Assembly: GCF_964340395.1 (NCBI RefSeq)
Contig: NC_135557.1
Span: 8,875,460-8,928,959, forward strand
DNA: 53,500 bases
Source: Glandiceps talaboti
Taxonomy: Eukaryota > Hemichordata > Enteropneusta > Spengelidae
Direction: 5' to 3'
Shown here: in pieces, positions 1-13,059 of the stretch
Layout: every line of letters begins with the position of its first letter
Position numbering within the stretch: position 1 is the stretch's first letter
Made by a program: the position numbers and the translations under genes
The notes under the pieces: model-generated
Told to the model about the DNA's origin: nothing
Database searches by the model: none
Seen by the model: only the letters and a program-made list of their open reading frames with translations

Positions 1-1147
1 GTAGTATGTAGTGCTATGAATATAAATCCAGTATGTAGTAGTATGTAGTGCTATGAATACAAAGCCAGTATGTAGTATTATGTATTACTATGTATACAAA
101 GCTAGTAAGTAGTAGTATGTAGTGCTATGAATACAAAGTCAGTATGTAGTAGTATGTATTACTATGAAAACAAAGCCAGTATGTAGTAGTATGTAGTGCT
201 ATGAATATAAAACCAGTATGTAGTAGTATGTAGTTCTATGTATACAAAACTAGTATGTAGTAGTATGTAGTGCTATGAATACAAAGCCAGTATGTAGTAG
301 TATGTAGTGCTATGAATATAAAGCCAGTATGTAGTAGTATGTAGTGCTATGAATACAAAGCCAGTATGTAGTAGTATGTAGTGCTATGAATACAAAGCCA
401 GTATGTAGTAGTATGTAGTGCTATGAATATAAAGCCAGTATGTAGTAGTATGTAGTGCTATTAATACAAAGCCAGTATGTAGTAGTATGTATTACTATGA
501 AAACAAAGCCAGTATGTAGTAGTATGCAGTGATATGAATATAAAGCCAGTATGTGGTAGTATGTAGTGCTATGAATACAAAGCTAGTATGTAGTAGTATG
601 TAGTGCTATGAATACAAAGCCAGTATGTAGTAGTATGTAGTGCTATGAATACAAAGCCAATATGTAGTAGTATGTAGTGATATGAATACAAAGCCAATAT
701 GTAGTAGTATGTAGTGATATGAATACAAAGCCAGTATGTAGTAGTATGTAGTGCTATGAATACAAAGCCAGTATGTAGTAGTATGTAGTGATATGAATAC
801 AAAGCCAATATGTAGTAGTATGTAGTGCTATGAATACAAAGCCAGTATGTAGTAGTATGTAGTGCTATGAATACAAAGCCAATATGTAGTAGTATGTAGT
901 GATATGAATACAAAGCCAATATGTAGTAGTATGTAGTGCTATGAATACAAAGCCAGTATGTAGTAGTATGTAGTGCTATGAATACAAAGCCAATATGTAG
1001 TAGTATGTAGTGATATGAATACAAAGCCAGTATGTAGTAGTATGTAGTGATATGAATACAAAGCCAGTATGTAGTAGTATGTAGTGCTATGAATACAAAG
1101 CCAATATGTAGTAGTATGTAGTGCTATGAATACAAAGCCAATATGTA
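1..1147. repeat. 37-bp minisatellite array (left copy)
   Basis: About 31 head-to-tail copies of a 37-bp unit built around GTATGTAGTAGTATGTAG followed by a GCTATGAATACAAAGCCA-like half. Copies differ at a few diagnostic sites (GCTATG or GATATG; CCAGTATG or CCAATATG), and these variants recur in a partly ordered way, which suggests local amplification. The array starts before the window. Long reading frames across it on either strand are by-products of the repeat. The same unit recurs inverted at 17788-18434. Confidence 0.95.
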
Positions 1148-1450
1148 ATGAGTAAAAATACTTTTTTTATTTTAATGCCATGCATTTACTATAGCAAAAT
1201 TTCTTTCATTTCTCAATTTGACATTTAAAGAAACATTTGCATATAGGGTAAAAAACATCTATTAAAAGTAAACCCGATTTTGTAGGATGAGAACTAAAAT
1301 GGCTCCCACCCCGTAAAAGATTTTTTTTTATAATTGTACATTGAACTATTGATATCGCCCCTAATTGTACTGGAATATCCTTGTACTGTGGTCCCTCATT
1401 GGACTACATATGGCTAATCATACAACGACGTGTAATTAGTGTGATGCAGT
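1148..1450. mobile_element. Unique flank of the minisatellite-bearing element (left copy)
   Basis: Non-tandem sequence beside the 37-bp array. Several segments reappear in inverted order at about 17400-17790 beside the second array. They include a stretch around TAAAAGTAAACCCGATTTTG with TAGGATGAGAACTAAA, and one containing ATATCCTTGTACTGTGG with ACTACATATGGCTAA. Array plus flank therefore looks like one repetitive element in two inverted copies. No coding capacity is visible, so a non-autonomous transposon carrying a minisatellite core is the likeliest class. The boundary near 1450 is approximate. Confidence 0.6.
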
Positions 1451-1965
1451 ATCGTTATTTTGCGGGCTGACAGGCTGAACTGCAGGTCGATTTGTGGGTC
1501 ATTCAAAATGACAAATTTTTTTATAAATCAACCAAGACAAATATAAGCTTACAAACAAAAACCGACAAATGAATACGTATACATGTACAAAATAATCTGT
1601 ATGAACATATTAATGTATTCAGTCAATACTATGGTGATCACTATGATGATGATGATAGTAATGGCATGAATAGAATATGTACTGTACAGGGAGCTGTGTT
1701 GTGACAATGATAGACTAGTCAGACTAATGTGATTGTATAAGATAGATTTCAGCCAAAAAACTTGAGTCGATGTTTTCAAAACAATAGGACGCCACTTCCT
1801 GTTAAGAATTGTTTCAGCAATAACATGGTCTACATGCACAGTCATCTCTGTTACAGTACATAGTCTTATGTAATCATGGAAAGTACATCTAATAGTGGAA
1901 TTGGGATATTTTCTGAAGTCAATGCAATGCTAACTAATTAGTTTCAAAAATAGCCATCACACTTT
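1451..1965. other. Intergenic, no gene seen
   Basis: AT-rich sequence with a short GAT run near 1645. Reading frames are short and low-complexity. No domain, splice-consistent exon or RNA gene is recognised. Confidence 0.5.
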
Positions 1966-2217
1966 GTTTTTACTTATTCGAGAAAAATAATAAGAAAATC
2001 GCGAAGTCTCGCAAGAAATAGTTGATGCGGAACCTGACATCAACTTAAAAAGACAATATAAATCTTCTGATAGGAAGAATAAACAAAACAGAGACCATTT
2101 GGAAAACAATCGACCGGAAAACCTGAACTGGACACTCACACATGAAAAGTAGTAAAATAAAAAAATTTACCTACCTAACTATTTTATAATTGAATGTAAT
2201 CGGAACCATCCCTCTTA
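1966..2217 (+). mobile_element. MITE-like family A, truncated copy 1
   Basis: Shares its interior (an AAAATAATAA run, GAAGTCTCGCAAGAAATAG, then CTGACATCAACTTAAAAAG) with the better-preserved copies at 36881, 41995 and 47499. The right end keeps a degraded terminal inverted repeat (GAATGTAATCGGAACCA). The left terminus is not recognisable. Confidence 0.6.
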
Positions 2218-2529
2218 GATCACCATTCACCAGTATCTCCAGATATCAGTTCACGTTCACCAGATGTTGATGTGATTCACCATTAATCAGTAAATAAATC
2301 AGTAAATGCAGTAACAAACATACAGGTTTTTTTTTCAGTTTGAATAGCCTTAGAATGTTGTGTATGAGTTTGGAATGTAGACCAGAGACAGATACACATA
2401 TGTTAGGGACTGGTCAGTTTCTCCGACATGGTGGTGGATTTTTTTATCGTGTGGACAAAAAGTCACTGACCTCTCTTCAATACCAAAAAGGGAAGACCCC
2501 CTTATTTCTAAAACATGATGGCACCCTGT

Positions 2530-2757
2530 CATCTAGTCTCGCTGCCAGACTCGTGACTATCTTCCCTAACCACTGTAAGCCGAGCGGCGTCGCCACGAGA
2601 AGTGAGGGAATATTAAAGTTTTATAAGCCAAGCGGCGAAGCCTCGAGAAAAGGATTAAAGTCCCTCAATTCTCACGGCTTTGCCGCTCGGCTTACAAGGC
2701 TGAGGGGCGATAGTCACGAGTCTGACAACGAGACTTCCTGTCATAGAATAGTGGTTA
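2530..2757. repeat. Fold-back element with nested arms
   Basis: Outer arms around AGTCTCGCTGCCAGACTCG and CGAGTCTGACAACGAGACT are inverted. Inner arms TAAGCCGAGCGGCG and CCGCTCGGCTTA are also inverted, so the segment can fold into a long hairpin. The open frame across 2340-2795 is composed largely of this palindrome and is not supported as a gene. Confidence 0.65.
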
Positions 2758-2814
2758 GTCTTTTGTATAATCAAAGGGTCTTTGATAAATTGTGAAATTC
2801 TATCTGTAAATTCT

Positions 2815-2975
2815 ATCTAAATCGTCCCAAACGACCCATAAACGAGTATAAACGAGCCAAAACTAACCAAAAACGAGCAAAAACAAGCCAGGAATTGACT
2901 CCAATGTCTTCGACATTGGTTGTTTTGGTTAGTTGTGTCTCGTTTATGGGTCACTTGGGACGATTTATCAAAGAC
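2815..2975. repeat. Second fold-back element
   Basis: The arm AAATCGTCCCAAACGACCCA with TAAACGAG is matched in inverted orientation by CTCGTTTATGGGTCACTTGG with GACGATTT. A smaller palindrome, CCAATGTCTTCGACATTGG, lies near the centre. Only about 60 bp separate it from the preceding fold-back, and the phrase 'tctttgataaatt' beside the left arm is echoed inverted at the right end. The two may form one compound element. Confidence 0.65.
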
Positions 2976-4785
2976 CATAATCAAAGTCGAACTTCAGTTA
3001 ATGAAATGGAAACATTGCAGTTGAAACTAAATAATCCTGTTATTTAAAGGGATTTACAATTAACCAGATACAAATATTGAACTGAGAATAAAAGACGACA
3101 TAGTAAATGGGGTGTAGGTTAATTAAGCTTCAAAGGAAATTTAATCTATAGTTTTAGTAATTAAATGGATATCAGTGTGGAAACATATCAATCCCTTTGG
3201 TCAATTGGCCAGTAGCTTATTCTTATATCAAACAGGGCAGTATTTTATTAGTGGATTTGCATAATCCCATATCTTTGGCCAATTGTGATTCACTGTAGGT
3301 TCATGTGACTGCTTTTATCCAATGACGTGTAGAGGGCTGGAGTACAGACGAATGCCTTGCCTATGTAACTTTACAGATGAGAGAATAGGTCAAAGTGTTA
3401 TTCGAAAGCTCTCCATTGATAACAGGGATGTAAAGTCCATCGACCAAGTTTTCGATGTTACTTGGCAAAATATGAATTTTAATTTATGGCCAAATTACCC
3501 TGAAGGTCAAGGTCAGTGTCATTTGTCGACATTCATAGATAATATGGGTGTAGAAACTTATAGTCTTTATCTATATGTACTAAGCTTCCGATGCTACTAG
3601 GCAAAATGTTAATTTTTTGTGACAAAAATGGTCGCCATTTGGATGTTTTTGGAATAATCAAGAAATGAAGTGACGTGCATATGCACAGGGTAGCTATAGT
3701 ATTAGATATTTACCATGTTTTATTGAAATTGGCCTGAATGTATTATGATAGAGGTGGACATGGACGGACGCATACACATGACCCTAGGGAGTAAGCCCCC
3801 CCTGCTTTGACGTTTGGGGGCTTATTTAAATTATTGAAATAAAGTGACATGCATTTGTCACCTACAGTACACAAAATGTATGCCAGGACTGATCGAACTT
3901 GAATTATGTATATCGGGAATAGAACTGATAACAGACAGTCATTCCTATAGTCTTCTCCTGGCTCTTTCTAGTGGGAATAAATATGGTTGGAGACTGACAA
4001 TATAGTATAGTAATATAGTAATAGTAAAATAATGCTTTATTGAAATCTATAAAAAATTATCACCTTTCAAAAAATATAACAGTTGAAACGTTTTCATCAT
4101 GATATTAATAATTAACATACATGTACATGTACATGTATACTAGTACATAATGTACACATATAAACTTAGTATATGTAAAATGTCTATACTGGAATAAACA
4201 GTGCTCAATACATATGTATGTAGAGTTGTGTAAATAACACAGTATCAAGCAACATTCACAAGAACAGTTAAAGTGTTTCATGCTGTTGCGATCATCACAC
4301 TGATTACTGTGTGTGTGTGTTATATATACACATATGTGTGTGTATATATATTCATAAAAGTTATTGGAAACCAGGAAACCAGGCAAAATATTTACAAAAG
4401 GAAATACATTGGAAAATTACTAAAACTAGTTTTATTTTGAAAATAATTATTTGTACAAAAAATCTCCTTACATGTGAGATGATCATGTTTCACATATGAC
4501 ATAATCTACTCAAATGTTGCTCAGTTACCATGGCAGCCAGTATAGTGTAATAATACACTGCTAACACCACTTCGGTTTGTTTGGCACAAAATTAACATTT
4601 ATTCAAAGGTAATAATATATAGTGCTCATTCAAAGTACAAAGTACATCAGGAGCAATTATGGACAACGCAATGGAGAAAAATATAAAAAAAAATTGCTGT
4701 ATTGCCACAATTTACCATTTAACACATAATAAGTTTAAAAGTAATGTATAGCTTTTCCCTTATGAACATAGAGCGTAAAGGTTTG
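2976..4785. other. Intergenic, no gene seen
   Basis: Mostly AT-rich unique sequence. It has a short CA/TG and TA microsatellite near 4305-4350 and ACATGT-rich stretches near 4117-4140. Open frames are short and lack recognisable domains. Confidence 0.5.
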
Positions 4786-6870
4786 CAATCAAAGTAAAGT
4801 AAAGTATAACTGTTCTCAGAGCAAAGTAAATTGTAACTCTTCTCGCATCAAAATAAAGCATGACTTTTTCCCAATCAAAGTAAAGTGCAAGTGTTCACCA
4901 ATCAAAATAAAATTTAACTGTTTTCCAATCAAAGTAAAGTGTAACCGTTCCCATTCAAAGTAAAGGTGTAACTGTTTCTCAATCAAAGTAAAGTGTATCT
5001 ATTCCTAATGAAAGTAAAGTGCAACTGTTCCCCAATCAAATTACAGAGTAACTGTTCCTAAATCAAAGTAAAGTGCAACTGTTCCCTAATCAAAGTAAAG
5101 TGTAACTGTTCATAAATCAAAGTAAAAGTGTAACTGTTCCCTAATCAAAGTAAAGTGTAACTGTTCCTAAATCAAAGTAAAGTGCAACTGTTCCCCAATC
5201 AAATTACAGAGTAACTGTTCATAAATCAAAGTAAAAGTGTAACTGTTCCCTAATCAAAGTAAAGTGTAACTATTCCTAAATCAAAGTAAAGTGTAACTGT
5301 TCCTAAATCAAAGCGAAGTGCAACTGTTCCCCAATCAAATTACAGAGTAACTGTTCCTAAATCAAAGTAAAGTGTAACTGTTCCCTAATCAAAGTAAAGT
5401 GTAACTGTTCCTAAATCAAAGTAAAGTGTAACTATTCCTAAATCAAAGTAAAGTGCAACTGTACCTAAATCAAAGTAAAGTGCAACTGTTCCTAAATCAA
5501 AGTAAAATGTAACTGTTCCTAAATCAAAGTAAAGTGTAACTGTTCCTAAATCAAAGTAAAGTGTAACTATTCCTAAATCAAAGTAAAGTGTAACTGTTCC
5601 TAAATCAAAGTAAAGTGTAACTGTTCCTAAATCAAAGTAAAGTGTAACTATTCCTAAATCAAAGTAAAGTGTAACTGTTCCTAAATCAAGGTAAAGTGTA
5701 ACTGTTCCTAAATCAAAGTAAAGTGTAACTGTTCCTAAATCAAAGTAAAGTGTAACTATTCCTAAATCAAAGTAAAGTGTAACTATTCTTAAATCAAAGT
5801 AAAGTGTAACTGTTCCTAAATCAAAGTAAAGTGTAACTGTTCCTAAATCAAGGTAAAGTGTAACTGTTCCTAAATCAAAGTAAAGTGTAACTATTCCTAA
5901 ATCAAAGTAGAGTGTTACTGTTCCTAAATCAAAGTAAAGTGTAACTGTTCCTTAAATTAAGTATAACTGTTCTTTAAATTAAGCGTAACTGTTCCCCAAT
6001 CAAAGTAAAGTGCAACTGTTCCTAAATCAAAGCAAAGTGCAACTGTTCCTAAATCAAAGTAAAGTGTAACTGTTCCTTAAATTAAGTATAACTGTTCTTT
6101 AAATTAAGCGTAACTGTTCCCCAATCAATGTAAAGTGTAACTGTTCCCCATTCAAAGCAAAGTGCAACTGTTCCCCAAAGTAAAGTGTAACTGTTCCTCA
6201 ATCAAAGTAAAATGTAACTGTTCCCATTCAAAGTAAAGTGTATCTATTCCTAATGAAAGTAAAGTGTAACTGTTCCTCAATCAAAGTAAAGTGTAACTGT
6301 TCCCCAATCAAAGTAAAGTGTAACTGTTCCTCAATCAAAGTAAAGTGTATCTATTTCCCAATCAAAGTAAAGTGTATCTATTCCTAATGAAAGTAAGGTG
6401 CAACTGTTCCCATAACAAAGTAAAGTGTAACTGTTCCTTAATTAAAATAAAGTACAACTGTTCCCCAAAGTAAAGTGTATCTATTCCCAATGAAAGTAAG
6501 GTGCAACTGTTCCCATAACAAAGTAAAGTGTAACTGCTCCTCAATCAAAGTAAAGGTGTAACTGTTTCTCAATCAAAGTAAAGTGTATCTATTCCCAATG
6601 AAAGTAAGGTGCAACTGTTCCCATAACAAAGTAAAGTGTAACTGCTCCTCAATCAAAGTAAAGTGTAACTGTTCCCCAATCAAAGTAAAGTGTAACTGTT
6701 CCACAATCAAAGTAAAGTGTTACCCCAATCAAAGTAAAAGTGTAACTGTTCCTCAATCAAAGTAAAGTGTAACTGTTCCCCAATCAAAGTTAAGTGTGAC
6801 TGTTACCCATTCAAACTAAAGTGTAACTGTTCCCCATTCAAAGTAATGTGTAACTGTTCCCAATTTAAAA
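4786..6870. repeat. 27-bp satellite array (about 2.1 kb)
   Basis: Roughly 75 tandem copies of a 27-bp unit, approximately CAAAGTAAAGTGTAACTGTT plus CCTAAAT. Copies from about 5100 to 5950 are the most uniform. Edges are degenerate, with 1-3 bp indels, TATTCC variants and interspersed ATTACAGAG copies. Cysteine-rich translations of the array are products of the repeat and not a gene. Confidence 0.95.
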
Positions 6871-7590
6871 AAAGTGTTCCACTATAAGACTAAAGTATTA
6901 CACTATGTATAGCTGTTTAGCCTATAAAAGTAAAGAATAACTGCATCCATAAGGTGTTCCTCTAAAAAGAGTGTAGTTGTCTCCTCAAAAGTATAACTGC
7001 CTCCATAACAGTAGTAAATTTGTTCGCTCATTTAATTAAATTATAGCTCTTTTACCAATAAAATATATCTGTTTGTCGAATAGCAATATCTGTTTAATCA
7101 TAATAGTAAACTATTACTGTTCCCTTATTAAAATAAAGTACAGCTGTTCCCCCATAAAATAGTGATAACTGTCTGAAAGTAAAGGACTCCTCAAAGTAAA
7201 GTGTAATGACCCCCACATAAAATAGCCCATTCCAGACTGCAAACAGGAAATTGAGGATACAGTAGTGTTTCTTAAAAGCTTTGTCCCTTGGTATTCTGTA
7301 GAAGTGTAAATCAGGGATGTTTTTTGTATTGTTCAGACATCAAGGAAAGCAGCAGTGGTGTGTGATGAAGCAAGTAACATATACCATGTATACACCCAAG
7401 GTACACACAGACAGAAAGTAGAGCACCACCATGGCAACATTTGGAAGGCCTATTAGTACAGTTGTCCCTCTATGAAAGTAAAATGTAGTCATCTCCTTAA
7501 AAAAATATACATGTAGTTGTATAGTTATTGACCCTCATGAAAGTAGTACAAGTATTTCCTCAGAAAAGTCAAGTATAGCTGTCCCCAATA
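6871..7590. repeat. Decayed edge of the 27-bp array
   Basis: Scattered, increasingly diverged pieces of the unit (ATAAAAGTAAAG, AACTGTTCCC, CTCCATAA) continue for about 700 bp with unique sequence between them. This fits erosion of the array margin. Confidence 0.6.
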
Positions 7591-7856
7591 AAAGATGTAT
7601 AGAGGTGGTATAACTATTCTGTTACCCATATGGATTCTAATCTATATCAAAGCTTTCGGTACAATTAAAACTAACATGTACAAAACGTATACTAGCATTA
7701 ATTATATCCCAAAAATCATCATTATATTAAAAATGGAAGAACAAGTTGCGTTTTCTCTTTGCGTAAGCTTAACAATCACCCAAAGATGGTTTGTGTTAGT
7801 CTTTACAGATATGATTAGCATTAATAGTTAAATTTACTAGTTTGGTTAATGGTGAA

Positions 7857-7875
7857 GGGTTAGGGTTAGGGTTAG
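7857..7875 (+). repeat. Short interstitial telomere-type repeat
   Basis: About three consecutive TTAGGG units. TTAGGG is the telomere repeat of vertebrates, many other deuterostomes and most lophotrochozoans. The tract is too short to show a fusion point. Confidence 0.6.
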
Positions 7876-9660
7876 GTGCCTAGACTAGAGGTGACCAAAG
7901 CATATGCAAAGAGACTGAGCAACAGAGTCTACCAAATAAATACACTGAAGATTTGTATGGGTTAGGTATTCTTCAATTGTAAAGGAATGATAATAATGAA
8001 TTTCAAATTCTCGATAATTATGGCTAGTAATTCTAATTCAAAATTTTATACGCAAATGCTCAGCAAATATTCTCCATAATCAAACAAGTGAGAAGACATT
8101 TTTTTAGTTTTAGAACATAACAAGATGGCACTAATTAAGTACACTAACATTGTATCACAATTGCTGGCCTGAAATTAATTTTATATGTCAGTTGATATAA
8201 TAGCAGAGTTTAAAGTTGCATGTGCTATATCATTATTATTGTTGCTGGGGTTTACATACCTTAGAATAATACTCAACAGCGCACTTGAAATCCAGACTGA
8301 GCATGCTCAGATGCAAATGACTATGGGATTATCTGTGGTTATCGTAATACCTAATCTTGAGCTACCAATAAAATAAACCTCCCATAAAGGTCAGGGTGAC
8401 TATGAATTGATTATTTGTGGTTACAAACAATGTAACAGTATTGTTTAAAATACTAATTTATTTAGCATTTATTATCCCATTTCCCATGATGCAACATTCA
8501 ACATGGCGGGTTTGCAAGTTCCCTATTAATCTCGCTTCTTTGGACTCCAACATCAATTAGTTAACATATTGCTAGGAGTGTGGTGGTTATATTTCCCTTG
8601 TCCCCATTTTGTAATATAGCCATTAATGTGCACTTTAAGTGTCGTTGGACACCCCAATAAATACACAAATCTGTCAGCCATTTTAGGGTGCGAGCTTCCT
8701 GTGACATATCACATCTTTCCACTACATTTGCACTTGTCCTTCACTGAACAGGTTTTCATCTTTATTATACCAAATGGATTATCAGTCTAGTAGTACTAGA
8801 CATTCCAACTAAGCTGTGTCTAGGGTTAACTTTAAATTGTTCTGTTACCTTATCAACATCTATGGTACAGTCACTTTGTCTTTAACAAGTTCCCCAAAGT
8901 TGACACCCTAGTAACACCTAAACAAATACATCAACTTTAGCAGTAGGTCCAGTGATTTCAAGCTTTAAGTTATTCACAAACACAGACACATATATGCACT
9001 ACACAACTTTATGAGTGTATGCAGGTCCCTCATCTTCAGGTCAAGTCAATGTAAAAGACAGTGGCCATGGCAGGGGATTAGGGCTTTGCTAAATAACACC
9101 AAGAATAATTTAGAGTCAGATTGTTTTTGTTTAAGGATACAGTAATCTTCAAAAATTATAAAATTTCTCAGAATTTACAATCAATGATTCCTCAACACCT
9201 ATGTTTCCCATAGCATCATATACCAGGTAACCCGTCAAATCTTCTAGCTAGTATGGCTTTTAAAAGAGATCTCAAATATTCAAACCCTGGAGCTGTAATC
9301 AGTTTTCATTCTTCTTTTTGTCTAATACACTCTACATGTCAATGGAAACAGTTTCACTATTACTTTCAATGGCTGAATTGTTTACTAATTATTGTTGATA
9401 CTGTATTTGATATTTGACAAAAACAATCATGAATTAGTTATAGATTTGTTGACAAATTATGAATATGTGCTTCACATGAGTTGATAAATTGAGCAATATT
9501 CTTGTTCATTTTACAACTTCTTTTACACATAAAGACTACCTCTATGTCCTACGTCACTCATTTAATACATGCCATTGTTGGCGCAAATGCTACATAGTAT
9601 TCCAAATGACTTGGCGACATGGAAGACTATTAATTCTTACCATGACAAGCTGACCAACCC
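7876..9660. other. Intergenic, no gene seen
   Basis: AT-rich, non-repetitive. A short hydrophobic open frame at 8185-8376 has no domain, no supporting splice sites and no composition shift, so it is not called. Confidence 0.5.
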
Positions 9661-9663
9661 TGA

Positions 9664-9912
9664 AAGTAACTGTAGACTTCTTCCTCTTCCTGTACAATAT
9701 TATCACTGTGGTGTATTGCAAAGAGTGTTCTTTGTGATGTAACTGGTAGACTTGACTTCTTCCTCTTCCTGCACAATTTTTACATCTTGTCTTGTGGTGG
9801 ATTGCGACAAGTGTTCTTGGTACCGGTGATATAAGGGTACATTGTTGTCTTGACTCCTCCTTCCTCTAAAATATTTACTCTGCTGTGGTCTGTGACGTGT
9901 TCTTGGTGATGG
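9664..9912. repeat. Short tandem duplication, about 80-100 bp units
   Basis: The phrase GACTTCTTCCTCTTCCTG, followed by CACAAT..., TGTGGTG-ATTGC and GTGTTCTTxGT, occurs twice. A third partial copy contains CTGTGGTCTGTGACGTGTTC. A minus-strand frame over this block only reflects the duplication. Confidence 0.55.
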
Positions 9913-11534
9913 ATCCAAGTCTATGATTGTATTTCTGCAGCAGCTGTAGCTAATATTGAGTATACATGTAGTTCACACTTGAGGTGCTCTGGTCAGTGGG
10001 ATGCTGATGCCTACAATTCAAAAATCATCAACACCTATATATCAGTGAATGCAAAACATTAAGACATAATATGTCATGTTCAGGACATGTCATGAGCAGA
10101 AGGGCAGTAGACACCAATTTTGGCAGCTGTGTGCCATTGAGGATGCATGACAAAAAGGTAAAGGGAAACTCATGTATGCATTTTTATTTTGAAGGCTGGT
10201 TGGTCATTGACAGCTCATTTTATTTTATTTTATTTTATTTTACTATCTCAAAATCAACTGTGGTAGAGAGCATAACAGATGTTTCTAAAATAGCAATAAT
10301 GTATGTTCATCACAAAAAACTAGACAAAGATTAGCACAGGTTTTGAAACTAAGAATGATCAGCTCTAAATACCTTTTCATATAGTTTGCAGCATATTTGA
10401 ATCCTGGCAGGTGTCTATTGCACATTCTGATTTTGTTGAGTTATCTGAGTAGAAAGAGAGAGAAATACAGATAAGCCATGTCATGGTCATGCTAAAACAA
10501 TAAATTGATCCTAATCAATACATTGATTATCTCCAGATTATCATTCTGTCTTGGACGTTAGTTGAACATAATAGAGATCTTGTGAATGATCACCGATTGA
10601 TCATCCAATTTCTTCAAAATATCATGCTGCTCAGGTGACAATTCACACAAGATGAACACTTTGCAAAGCTGGACAGAGAGTGAAATCAACTCACCTTGCA
10701 GACAGCATTTTGTAACTCATGAACAAAGAAAGTCACGGTGATTGTTGAATAAAAAACAATAGTCTGCAGAGCAGTATGCAAATTATGATTAATACTTTGA
10801 GATTGATCATTAACTATGGCTGGACAACGGGAAACAGTTAATGAAATACTTGTTTCACTTCACATGGAGCAACACATGGATGACTGCATTACTAAAAGAA
10901 ACAAGAAAATCGCTACAAAATGTTGCAGATATATCCATACTCCATCCTTTGCATTGTGATCAATACTTTTCACTTTTCGATGTAAAATCTAATTGCATTG
11001 ACAAAAAATAAACAAGAAATTGGCATAAAAAGATAATGAAATAAATATGAATTTCACCGATCATGGAGCCTGCTATCTTGGGTGTGTCAGATGAAAGTTC
11101 ATGCCATCAACATTGAGACCGATATATATAGGAAATATGACATTATTGTTTCAATACAGTGACAGTTGGCATTGACGACATATTGGAAAGAGATGGCAAT
11201 GCAACAAACTCTTTCACACTGAATCGGGCACATCAGCTCATTTAACTCTTCTATAACTTCCCCAGTATCGTTACCCATTCAATTTGTATGGCCTGGCCTG
11301 ATTGACAACATATCTGGATATCAAAGGCATTAGATTTCGATCGGTTTGAATAAACATTTTTTCCATTGAAGATGGTAGAAGTGAACAAAAAAAAACACAC
11401 ATCACAGAGGCCAAAAAAGAAATTGCAATTGCACAGTCTGTGTTATCGGTGAGTTTTGACCAACCCATGGTTTACATAGTCACAGCTCCCTCTAACCTGA
11501 TTCCATGCATCATTAATGTACAACAATATTTGTG
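9913..11534. other. Intergenic, no gene seen
   Basis: Contains a (TTTTA)n tract at about 10217-10243. No coding or RNA feature is recognised. Confidence 0.5.
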
Positions 11535-11820
11535 ACCCGCAAAACCAACCAACAAATAAATTGACCAACTAACCGACTAACCAAAAACCCCAAACAACAA
11601 CTCAAAAGACCAACCAACTTACCAAACAACTATAAACAAGATAATAAATGACTTAAACAACAGACAACCAACTAACGCAGACAACAAACCAATCAAAATA
11701 AAAAGAAATATCAACCAACCAACCACCAACCAAATAACCGACAAACCAACCAACCAAATGATGACAGATCCAACTAATAAACGAAATAAACAACTCATCA
11801 ACCAACCAACAATACAAACC
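11535..11820. repeat. AACC/ACCA-rich low-complexity tract
   Basis: Dense CCAACCAAC and AACAA phrases with irregular spacing make an imperfect simple repeat. The hydrophobic minus-strand frame through it is an artefact of this composition. Confidence 0.7.
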
Positions 11821-12972
11821 AGAGGGTGATGTGTTTATATAAACTATTGGTCTACCAGAACTTATTAATAAAACAGAACGTATTACATCTTCTTACTGGA
11901 CTTCATGATGTTTGGTTCTCCTGTACACTTGCATCAAAAAAGGTTTACCCAATGTGATCAATATCTGATGCATTAAATAATGTATGTTGTCATTCAGGCT
12001 GTGCCATTAAAACTGAGGGTTTGACCATACTAGTGAAGTTGTGGAAGGTTTTTGAAGTGCTGTGCATGATTCAGTGTGAAACAGTTGGTCATATATGTCT
12101 TCTTATTCCGATATGTCTTCTAAGACAACTATCAAAGTATTGCCCCAATAATGCCCTACATCCAGTGTATGTCTGTCTCTATGTTCATGCCATTAACTTT
12201 CATCTGACACACTCAAAATAATATGCTACATGACTGGTAAAATACATATTCATTTCACTGTGCCTTTCTAGCCAATTGCATGTTCATTTATTCTCAATGA
12301 ATTCGATTTTGCAAGGAAAGGTAAAAGCTATCGGTCAAAATGCAAAGGACAGAGGGTGGATGAATCTACCACATGTTGTGGAAATTTCCTTGATTCTTTT
12401 ATTGCATGCAGCCATCCAGGTGTTGCAACATGCAAACCAACCTGAATAATATATATATACACAACAATATCCAAATATGAAATTTAAACACTGTCTATTG
12501 GTTATTAGTTGTCATAGATTTGGCAGTATGGACATATTTGCCTGTGTTCCAATGTGTGCTTTTATAGCAAATTATTGTAAGAGAATTTGAAAAATACTGT
12601 ACAATTTAAGAGCTGTGAGCTTCCATATTTAAACTTGAAAGTTAGTAGTATCTGACCTGAACAAAAGGTCGTTGTCGAGGCATAACTCCAGTTGATAAAC
12701 ATTATCATCACTGTTCAGATAATTCTAACTTCAGGTGAGCTTAAATCAATTTTGTGTATGTGCAATCTGACTAGAGCAAAGCTTTAATGGTTGAGAAATC
12801 CAAATATAGCAATTAGTAGAACTTATCTTGGTTGTCTCAAATCTTCATCAGCTGCAGGTTACTGAAATTTCTTGATTGATTTTCATTCAATGACCAGTGC
12901 ATCCATGTCCTTTTACCTAAAAGGACAAAAGTTAACCTTAAAAGTGGAACATTAAGTAATCAATGACAAATT

Positions 12973-12974
<2 letters not shown>
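11821..12974. other. Intergenic, no gene seen
   Basis: AT-rich unique sequence with short open frames only. No convincing features. Confidence 0.5.

Positions 12975-13056
<82 letters not shown>
12975..13056. repeat. (TA)n microsatellite, 41 units
   Basis: An uninterrupted TA tract of about 82 bp. It is self-complementary and likely length-variable. Confidence 0.97.

Positions 13057-13059
<3 letters not shown>

Noticed and set aside
569-1024. 151-codon minus-strand open frame rich in Y, H and T
   Set aside because: It is a translation of the 37-bp minisatellite with no non-repeat sequence.
2340-2795. 151-codon plus-strand frame starting near 2340
   Set aside because: Most of it lies over a palindromic element. 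It has no domain and no splice link to another exon.
8185-8376. Short hydrophobic frame that could be a small membrane protein
   Set aside because: There is no supporting context, no homology pattern I recognise, and AT-rich sequence often gives such frames.
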